A program made the position numbers and the translations under genes. The notes under the pieces are model-generated. The model saw only the letters and a program-made list of their open reading frames with translations. It did not search any database and was not told the origin of the DNA. A stretch of 5,809 nucleotides of DNA. Origin: Bacteroidales bacterium (lineage in GTDB: Bacteria; Bacteroidota; Bacteroidia; Bacteroidales; JAADGE01). The stretch's first letter is position 1. The number at the start of each line of letters is the position of its first letter. The stretch spans positions 1-5,809 of the forward strand of contig JAOZQB010000185.1 in NCBI GenBank assembly GCA_029932445.1, given 5' to 3'. This document shows positions 1-4,659 of this stretch, piece by piece.

Positions 1-196
1 AGGTTGTAAAAGTTCCCGGAATTGCCGGCCATTGATCTCTGTAATTCAATGACAGTCTGCTGGCCTCGGTTAAACCGGCAAATGACGGAGCAATAGTCAT
101 TGGGGTAGAGTAGAACTGAGAATAGTGAGCTATCTGTGATGTTCCGATTTCCGAAACAAAGAAAAATACAACTAAAAATCCGATTAATTTTTTCAA
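1..196 (-). CDS. PorP/SprF-family type IX secretion outer-membrane protein, N-terminal fragment
   Basis: Only the first 65 codons are present; the gene runs off the left edge. Reading leftwards from a TTG at 196-194, the protein begins KKLIGFLVVFFFVSEIGTSQ, a typical lipoprotein-free signal peptide with probable cleavage just before Q21. The mature start follows at residues 21-65: HYSQFYSTP (24-32), then APSFAGL (36-42), then LNYRDQWPAIPGTF (50-63). This Q-x-x-HYSQFY...P.FAG...L.YR.QWP.IPGTF pattern is the hallmark N-terminus of PorP/SprF proteins, beta-barrel outer-membrane proteins linked to type IX secretion and gliding in Bacteroidota. No in-frame ATG, GTG or other TTG lies close upstream. 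TTG is therefore chosen, supported by a TATATTTG box 23 bases upstream; ATT at 211-209 is a less likely alternative. Most such proteins are about 300 residues, and many are paralogues often found next to large adhesins, so a specific role cannot be assigned. The family call is firm and the start moderately so. Confidence 0.85.
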   Translation of the reverse strand, partial: MKKLIGFLVVFFFVSEIGTSQIAHYSQFYSTPMTIAPSFAGLTEASRLSLNYRDQWPAIPGTFTT

Positions 197-218
197 TTTA
201 CCTATTTTAATATAAGCA

Positions 219-226
219 CAAATATA
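219..226 (-). promoter_or_regulatory. candidate -7 promoter box (TATATTTG) for the PorP/SprF-like gene
   Basis: On the minus strand 226-219 reads TATATTTG, a perfect match to the Bacteroidota -7 consensus TAnnTTTG. Transcription would start near 212, giving a leader of roughly 15 bases before the TTG start. The -33 element is weak: TTTC at 249-246, 19 bases upstream, differs from TTTG at one base. The box lies in the 111-base gap after aroB, so the gene probably has its own promoter. The match is seen in the sequence; activity is inferred. Confidence 0.5.
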
Positions 227-307
227 AAAAATAACGTTAAATAGTGAAATATTATTATTATTTTTTTTATAAAAGGATATAAGCAAAATTGATACCGAAA
301 ATAAATT

Positions 308-1393
308 TCATTCAATCTCTTTTGATAAGAAATTTAATTTACTTAGGCTTTCAAAAACATCTTTTTTGTTTATAATATATTGATATTCAGGTAATCCAAT
401 GTCTTTTAGGAGGACGGTTTGAATGTTTTTATTCGTGTTTTTTTTATCATGTTTCATTAATAAATAAATATTTGAGAAATCATTTTCAGGAATGTTAACT
501 TTTTTGAAAATGTTAATTAAATCTTTTGAGATTTCTTTAAAGTAATTTTTATTAAAGTCAAGATATTTAACGGAAAGCCATAGCTCACAAATAATTCCGT
601 ATGCAACGGCTGTTCCGTGTCTCATTGTTTTATTCTTTTTTAAAAAATAACTTTCAATTGCATGACCGAAAGTATGACCGAAATTTAAGGTTTTTCGTAA
701 ACCTGTTTCTGTTAGGTCATTTTTGACGAAATGTAATTTTATATTGACGGATTTCTTTATTAGAGTGTTAAATTTTTGATAATTTTTTTCTGAAAAATCA
801 TTATTTATAAAGTTTATTAATTCGTAATAATGAGCTTTGTCAAAAATTAAAGCATGCTTTATCATTTCTCCGAAGCCGGATAAAAATTCTTCAGTATCCA
901 ATGTTTTAAGAAAAATTGAAGAAATAAAGACTTTTTCGGGAAGCTTGATTATGCCTATTTGATTTTTTAATCCTTGGAAATTTATTCCTGTTTTTCCTCC
1001 CACTGACGCATCAATTTGAGCTAATAATGTTGTTGGAATATTGATAAAAGAAATCCCTCTTTTAAAAGTTGAAGCTGCAAATCCCCCTGTATCTGTTACT
1101 ATTCCGCCTCCGAGATTAATTAATAAAGAATTTCTGTCGGCTTGTTTTTTAATTAAGAAATTCCAGATTTTTGTAACTGTTTCGATGTTTTTATATTTTT
1201 CTTTTGATATTATTGTAAAAACATTTTCTTTTTCGTTAAATATTTCACTAATCAAAGGAAAACAAAGCTTTTTGCAGTTTTTATCCGTTAAAATAAAAAT
1301 TTGTTCGGAAGTATATTTCGATAAATATTTCTTTAAATCTGAAATTATATTTTCAGTATGAGTTATATCATTTTGATTGAAATCTTTATTCAT
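308..1393 (-). CDS. aroB: 3-dehydroquinate synthase (AroB)
   Basis: This enzyme cyclises 3-deoxy-D-arabino-heptulosonate 7-phosphate to 3-dehydroquinate, the second step of the shikimate pathway to aromatic amino acids. It is cytoplasmic and needs NAD+ and a divalent metal. The 361-residue protein has the usual family length. Visible motifs are an E-K-x-K NAD-contact region near 65-68 in the N-terminal Rossmann domain, GGGIVTDTGGF (95-105) with D101, RG (112-113), PTTLLAQIDASVGGKTGIN (120-138) with K134, GFGEMIKH (173-180), GLRKTLNFGHTFGHAIE (231-247) and HGTAVAYG (259-266). By family comparison E176, H240 and H259 are the metal ligands, and K134, K179, R233 and N237 belong to the active site; all are present, so the enzyme looks functional. 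The ATG at 1393-1391 is the first in frame and gives a normal N-terminus. The gene stands alone, without other aro genes, and runs divergently from the proline dehydrogenase gene. The product is rich in Lys, Asn and Ile, as expected for AT-rich DNA. Confidence 0.97.
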   Translation of the reverse strand: MNKDFNQNDITHTENIISDLKKYLSKYTSEQIFILTDKNCKKLCFPLISEIFNEKENVFTIISKEKYKNIETVTKIWNFLIKKQADRNSLLINLGGGIVTDTGGFAASTFKRGISFINIPTTLLAQIDASVGGKTGINFQGLKNQIGIIKLPEKVFISSIFLKTLDTEEFLSGFGEMIKHALIFDKAHYYELINFINNDFSEKNYQKFNTLIKKSVNIKLHFVKNDLTETGLRKTLNFGHTFGHAIESYFLKKNKTMRHGTAVAYGIICELWLSVKYLDFNKNYFKEISKDLINIFKKVNIPENDFSNIYLLMKHDKKNTNKNIQTVLLKDIGLPEYQYIINKKDVFESLSKLNFLSKEIE

Positions 1394-1425
1394 TAATTTT
1401 GTGTTTCAATTTTTAAATATGCGCT

Positions 1426-1433
1426 AAAATATA
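1426..1433 (-). promoter_or_regulatory. possible -7 promoter box (TATATTTT) for aroB
   Basis: The minus strand at 1433-1426 reads TATATTTT, matching TAnnTTTG at all fixed positions except the final G. It lies 32 bases before the aroB ATG. I see no TTG at the expected -33 distance, so the assignment is weak and rests mainly on position in the divergent intergenic region. Confidence 0.3.
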
Positions 1434-1495
1434 AATAAATTATAAATGATGTTTTAGAATAGTTTTTATTTCATATTTAAATAGATTGAAAATGA

Positions 1496-1503
1496 TAATT
1501 TTG
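1496..1503 (+). promoter_or_regulatory. candidate -7 promoter box (TAATTTTG) for the proline dehydrogenase gene
   Basis: TAATTTTG matches the Bacteroidota TAnnTTTG element exactly and lies 20 bases before the ATG at 1524, predicting a short leader of about 10-15 bases. The -33 region is poor: TTC at 1470-1472, 23 bases upstream, differs from TTG at one base. No Shine-Dalgarno sequence is seen before the start, only A/T-rich leader, which is usual in this phylum. Confidence 0.45.
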
Positions 1504-1523
1504 CAGCATTTTAATTAAACACT

Positions 1524-2696
1524 ATGATAGATTTTAAAAATACAGAAAAAGCCTTTGTTTCAAAATCAAACAGAGATATGAAAAAAGCTTTGGTTTTATA
1601 CAAAGTAATGGCAAGTCCTTTTATTACAAGAGTAGCCAAAATTTTAACTCAATTTGCTTTAACAATTCATTTTCCGATAAATTGGATTGTGAAACCAACT
1701 ATTTATAATCATTTTGTAGGCGGTGAAACAATTGATGAATGTAATCCGACCGTAAAACTAATAGGAAATTACGGGGTTAAATCAATTCTGGATTATTCGG
1801 TAGAAGGGAAAGAATCAATTGAAGATATTGAAAAAGCATTAGCGGAAACTTTGCATTCAATTGAAAATGCAGGAAAATTTGAAAATATACCGTTTGCAGT
1901 TTTCAAACCGACAGCGTTTACAAGCTCTCATATTCTTACAAAAGCAAGTTCTGATGAAGAATTAACTGAAGAAGAAAAAATTGAAGCACAAAATTTTAAA
2001 GACAGAGTAAAAATATTATGTAAAAAAGCGTATGATGTTGATATTCCGATATTAATTGATGCAGAAGATTCTTGGTATCAGAATTTTATTGATGAAACAG
2101 TGGATGAGATGATGCTGCTTTTCAATAAAGAAAAAGCAATTGTTTTTAATACATGGCAAATGTATCGAAAAGACAGATTGGAGAATTTGAAAAAAACTTA
2201 TGAAAAAGCAAAAGAAGGCGGTTATTTTCTCGGAACAAAGTTTGTACGAGGAGCATATATGGAAAAAGAACGCGAACGTGCCGAGGAAATGGGTTATGAA
2301 TCTCCGATTCATGAAACAAAAGAAGATACGGACAAAGCGTATAACGATGCACTAAGATTTTCATTTGAGCATCGTGATATTGTTTCGACTTTTAACGGTA
2401 CTCATAATGAAGAAAGTACCTTATTATTAGTTGAATTAATGAAAGAAAATAATATCGAGAAAACGGATAAAAGATTTTGGTTTTCACAATTATACGGGAT
2501 GAGTGATAATCTTAGTTTTAATTTGGGTGCTGCCGGTTATAATGTTTCTAAATATTTACCGTACGGACCCGTGAAACATGTTTTACCTTATCTGTTCCGC
2601 AGAGCTGAAGAAAATACTTCCGTTAAGGGGCAAACAAGCAGAGAATTAGTATTAATACATCAAGAAATTAAACGAAGAAAACAAAATAAAGAATAA
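1524..2696 (+). CDS. proline dehydrogenase (monofunctional PRODH)
   Basis: This FAD-dependent enzyme oxidises L-proline to 1-pyrroline-5-carboxylate and passes electrons to membrane quinone, the first step of proline use as carbon, nitrogen and energy source. The 390-residue protein is a single PRODH domain. Visible motifs are the barrel strand FKPTAFTS (127-134, K128), ILIDAEDSWYQ (176-186, D179), KFVRGAYMEKER (239-250), THNEES (293-298), QLYGM (322-326), YLPYGP (344-349) and LFRRAEEN (357-364). By alignment with the E. coli PutA PRODH domain, Y344, R359, R360 and E363 correspond to proline-binding Y540, R555, R556 and E559. It lacks the aldehyde dehydrogenase half of PutA, and no P5C dehydrogenase gene is in the window. 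It is longer than the roughly 300-residue Bacillus/Thermus type. The extra length includes an N-terminal helical part (about 1-70, with a hydrophobic stretch at 39-55) and a charged insert at about 135-165, as in mitochondrial-type PRODH. The first ATG is used and the reading frame is intact. A strong terminator follows. Confidence 0.95.
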   Translation: MIDFKNTEKAFVSKSNRDMKKALVLYKVMASPFITRVAKILTQFALTIHFPINWIVKPTIYNHFVGGETIDECNPTVKLIGNYGVKSILDYSVEGKESIEDIEKALAETLHSIENAGKFENIPFAVFKPTAFTSSHILTKASSDEELTEEEKIEAQNFKDRVKILCKKAYDVDIPILIDAEDSWYQNFIDETVDEMMLLFNKEKAIVFNTWQMYRKDRLENLKKTYEKAKEGGYFLGTKFVRGAYMEKERERAEEMGYESPIHETKEDTDKAYNDALRFSFEHRDIVSTFNGTHNEESTLLLVELMKENNIEKTDKRFWFSQLYGMSDNLSFNLGAAGYNVSKYLPYGPVKHVLPYLFRRAEENTSVKGQTSRELVLIHQEIKRRKQNKE

Positions 2697-2710
2697 AATC
2701 TTTTCTTTTT

Positions 2711-2742
2711 TTTGAATAACGGGTGTAAAGATATTAGTTTTA
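2711..2742 (+). promoter_or_regulatory. possible cinA promoter embedded in the terminator hairpin
   Basis: TTTG at 2711-2714 and TAGTTTTA at 2735-2742 are spaced 20 bases apart. They match the Bacteroidota -33 (TTTG) and -7 (TAnnTTTG, final G replaced by A) elements. The predicted transcript would begin near 2749, about 20 bases before the cinA ATG. Because the terminator should block most read-through and only 73 bases separate the two genes, cinA needs a promoter close by, and this is the best candidate I see. The match is imperfect and AT-rich DNA offers many chance matches. Confidence 0.3.
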
Positions 2743-2758
2743 CATCCGTTATTTTTTT
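2715..2758 (+). terminator. intrinsic terminator after the proline dehydrogenase gene
   Basis: A 15-base-pair stem, 2715-2729 with 2739-2753, pairs completely apart from one G-U wobble (2723/2745), around a 9-base loop. It is followed directly by a run of seven Ts (2752-2758). It starts 19 bases after the stop codon and has no T run on the opposite strand, so it should act on plus-strand transcripts only. It separates the proline dehydrogenase unit from cinA, whose ATG begins 11 bases after the T run. Confidence 0.85.
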
Positions 2759-2769
2759 AAATATTTATC

Positions 2770-4020
2770 ATGAAAGCAGATATTATAACAATAGGTGATG
2801 AAATTTTAATCGGACAAATTACGGATACAAATTCTGTGTTTATTGCTGAAAAATTAAATAATTCAGGTTTTGAAATCAGGCAAATAACAAGTGTTGCTGA
2901 TACAAAGGAACATATTTTTGAAGTGCTTGACGAGGTCTCAAAATACACCGATCTTGTAGTTATTACCGGAGGTTTGGGACCAACCGAAGATGATTTAACA
3001 AAACAAACTTTAGCAGATTATTTCGGAAGTAAATTAATATTGAATGAAGATGTGCTTGAAGATGTGAAGCAATTTGTAAGAAACAAAGGTTTTACACTTA
3101 ATGAAAGAAATATAAAGCAAGCCGAAATTCCCGATAATTGTAAAATAATCAGAAATAAAAACGGAACGGCAGCCGGAATGTGGTTTGAAAAAGATGATAC
3201 CGTTTTTATTTCAATGCCTGCTGTACCTTTTGAAATGAAGGAAATGTTTGAAGTAAGGGTTTTGCCTTTACTGAAAGAAAAATTTAAACTGCCGAAAGTT
3301 ATTCATAAAAATATTTTAACCTACGGTTTTCCTGAATCAAGTTTGGCAGAGAAACTTTCTGATTGGGAACAAAATCTGCATTCGAAAATCAGTTTGGCTT
3401 ATTTACCCTCACCGGAAAGAATTCGTTTACGTTTGAGTATGATTTGTGATACTGAAGAAAAAGCAGAAAAAATTCTTGATACTGAAGTTCAAAAGTTAAA
3501 AAACATTATCGGGGAAAATATTTTCGGCTGCGGAGCCGGTTTTTTACAAGATTCACTTGCTGAAATTTTAAATGAAAAAAATATAACCGTATCAACTGCA
3601 GAAAGTTGTACAAGCGGAAATATTGCCCGATTAATAACGTCTGTTCCGGGAAGTTCTTCATATTTTAAAGGAGGAATTGCCGCATATTCAAATGACGTTA
3701 AAACCGCCTTATTAAAAGTATCGGAAGAGACATTGGAAAAATACGGAGCAGTAAGCAAAGAGGTTGTTGAGCAAATGGTTAAAGGACAGCTTGAATTATT
3801 TAATACGGATTACGGTATTGCGGTTTCGGGAATTGCCGGACCCGACGGCGGTACTGAAGAAAAACCTGTAGGAACAACATGGATTGCCGTAGGGAATAAA
3901 GAAAAAATAATTGCAAAAAAATACACTTTCGGAACAAGACGTTTATTGAATGTGAGATTTGCAAGTACCAGAGCAATGGATAATTTAAGAAGATTTATTC
4001 TCGGATTTGATATCAATTAA
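2770..4020 (+). CDS. cinA: CinA family nicotinamide-nucleotide amidohydrolase (two-domain CinA)
   Basis: The 416-residue protein has the full two-domain CinA layout. The N-terminal half (about 1-170) is the MoCF/MogA-like COG1058 domain, with IGDEILIGQITDTNS (8-22), TGGLGPTEDD (67-76) and NGTAAGMWF (131-139); this domain has ADP-ribose pyrophosphatase activity in characterised members. A linker region (about 175-250) leads to the C-terminal PncC domain (about 258-410), with STAESCTSG (275-283), SSYFKGGIAAYSNDVK (296-311) and VSGIAGPDGG (352-361) followed by KPVGTTWIAV (365-374). PncC domains deamidate nicotinamide mononucleotide to nicotinate mononucleotide, recycling the NMN released by DNA ligase into NAD. 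The name 'competence/damage-inducible' is historical; no recA or competence gene is nearby, so nothing here supports that role. The first ATG gives the canonical start, with the first motif eight residues in. All motifs are intact. It is a cytoplasmic housekeeping enzyme, and its neighbours add no functional clue. Confidence 0.97.
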   Translation: MKADIITIGDEILIGQITDTNSVFIAEKLNNSGFEIRQITSVADTKEHIFEVLDEVSKYTDLVVITGGLGPTEDDLTKQTLADYFGSKLILNEDVLEDVKQFVRNKGFTLNERNIKQAEIPDNCKIIRNKNGTAAGMWFEKDDTVFISMPAVPFEMKEMFEVRVLPLLKEKFKLPKVIHKNILTYGFPESSLAEKLSDWEQNLHSKISLAYLPSPERIRLRLSMICDTEEKAEKILDTEVQKLKNIIGENIFGCGAGFLQDSLAEILNEKNITVSTAESCTSGNIARLITSVPGSSSYFKGGIAAYSNDVKTALLKVSEETLEKYGAVSKEVVEQMVKGQLELFNTDYGIAVSGIAGPDGGTEEKPVGTTWIAVGNKEKIIAKKYTFGTRRLLNVRFASTRAMDNLRRFILGFDIN

Positions 4021-4040
4021 TTGATTTTTCTGTATATTTG
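4007..4040 (+). promoter_or_regulatory. candidate promoter for the small exported protein gene
   Basis: TATATTTG at 4033-4040 is a perfect TAnnTTTG -7 box, and TTG at 4007-4009 (within TTTG 4006-4009) lies 23 bases upstream, at the outer limit of the usual 17-23 spacing. The -33 element would overlap the last codons of cinA. Transcription would start near 4047, leaving a leader of about 14 bases before the ATG at 4061. It implies that the downstream gene can be expressed separately from cinA. Confidence 0.5.
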
Positions 4041-4060
4041 TTTAATTTAAATCTGTTGCT

Positions 4061-4585
4061 ATGAAAAATACATTTAAAATTATTCTCGTTCTTTTCTTTT
4101 TTTTAAATATTTTTAATTCTGAAGCACAAAAAGTTAAAGATACATCTGACAATTCCGCATACCTCTTAAAATCTGAAAAACCGAAATTTCAAATTACCTT
4201 CCCGACAAATTATAAATTAGAGGACAGTAAAACGGAAAAAGGTCTTAAAACAATGTTTTACAGAGCCGTAAAAAATGATGATGTGTATATGTTTAAATTT
4301 ACCGAACATAAGAATCCTGCTGTTTCATCTGATAATCAGGTTTATATGAATGCTTCTTTGGAGTCTTTTGTTACCGGTATTCATGCAGAATTGATAAAGA
4401 AATTTGAATTTAAAGAGAAAAAAGAAAAAGGATTAGAAGCATTTTTAAAAATTCCCGATACACAAATGAATGTTTTTTATCGAGTATTAATTGTGAAACA
4501 TGTGCAATATCAACTAATTATAATTACAAAAGCAGAAGAAAAAACGGAAGAAATTATTAATTTTTTTAAATCATTTCATATTTAA
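4061..4585 (+). CDS. small exported protein of unknown function
   Basis: I do not recognise a named family with confidence. The 174-residue product starts with a clear signal peptide: KK-type charge is provided by K2 and K6, then the hydrophobic core IILVLFFFLNIF (8-19), with cleavage probably after the SEA at 20-22, before Q23. The mature part of about 150 residues contains FQITFPTNYKL (43-53), an alternating hydrophobic segment around MFYRAVKNDDVYMFKF (65-80), a helix-like charged stretch at about 105-125 rich in Lys and Glu, and the C-terminal strand VQYQLIIITKA (148-158) leading to a final helix ending at FKSFHI. The FxITFP opening, antiparallel-strand pattern and closing 'strand plus helix ending in F' resemble small periplasmic PsbP-like proteins, but this is only a fold-level guess. 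There is no lipobox cysteine, so it is likely a soluble periplasmic or secreted protein. It lies 40 bases after cinA and 74 bases before an exported TPR protein; the latter may be a functional neighbour. Confidence 0.8.
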   Translation: MKNTFKIILVLFFFLNIFNSEAQKVKDTSDNSAYLLKSEKPKFQITFPTNYKLEDSKTEKGLKTMFYRAVKNDDVYMFKFTEHKNPAVSSDNQVYMNASLESFVTGIHAELIKKFEFKEKKEKGLEAFLKIPDTQMNVFYRVLIVKHVQYQLIIITKAEEKTEEIINFFKSFHI

Positions 4586-4588
4586 ATT

Positions 4589-4645
4589 GCCGGATATTTT
4601 GTAAAACTGTGTAAAATTTTATATTTTCACATTCGAAACACCGGC
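4589..4645 (+). other. imperfect hairpin between two genes, overlapping a promoter-like sequence
   Basis: GCCGG at 4589-4593 can pair with CCGGC at 4641-4645. Inside it TGTG (4608-4611) plus AAAA (4613-4616) can pair with TTTT (4624-4627) plus CACA (4628-4631), with T4612 bulged and a TTTTATA loop. There is no T run after the outer stem, so it is not a standard intrinsic terminator; the long unpaired internal segments also make the outer stem weak. It occupies most of the 74-base gap between the small exported protein and the TPR gene. It may be a weak terminator, a processing site or chance. Confidence 0.3.
4599..4627 (+). promoter_or_regulatory. possible promoter for the TPR protein gene
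   Basis: TTG at 4599-4601 (within TTTG 4598-4601) and TATATTTT at 4620-4627 are 18 bases apart, matching the Bacteroidota -33 and -7 elements except for the last base of the -7 box. The start of transcription would be near 4634, about 26 bases before the ATG at 4660. It overlaps the inner hairpin described at 4608-4631. Confidence 0.35.
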
Positions 4646-4659
4646 TAATACTTCAATAA

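Noticed and set aside
250..270. ATT repeats and T run resembling a simple-sequence repeat
   Set aside because: There are only about three to four ATT units followed by eight Ts, imperfect and in an AT-rich gap. It is too short to claim phase variation.
197..307. Possible terminator for aroB in the gap before the PorP/SprF-like gene
   Set aside because: On the minus strand only a five-base A/T stem can be formed around 262-276 and no proper T run follows it, so I do not call a terminator.
1041..1361. Plus-strand open frame of about 106 codons inside aroB
   Set aside because: It lies antisense within strongly conserved aroB motifs. Its product is a low-complexity mirror of AT-rich codons with no start signal or recognisable domain.
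2052..2364. Two overlapping minus-strand open frames inside the proline dehydrogenase gene
   Set aside because: They are antisense to conserved catalytic motifs of a clear gene and their Phe/Cys/His-rich products look like complement artefacts.
3489..4016. Minus-strand open frames inside the CinA C-terminal domain
   Set aside because: They cover the conserved PncC motifs in antisense and have no features of their own. The same holds for the short minus-strand frame at 2757-2948.
2770..4020. Reading cinA as a competence or DNA-damage gene
   Set aside because: The name is historical. No recA, competence genes or damage-type operator lie in the window, and the motifs point to pyridine-nucleotide salvage.
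1468..4587. A 15-base identical stretch (ATTTCATATTTAAAT) at 1468-1482 and 4573-4587
   Set aside because: It is A/T-rich, one copy overlaps a stop codon and the other an intergenic region. With no flanking similarity or further copies, chance is the simplest explanation.
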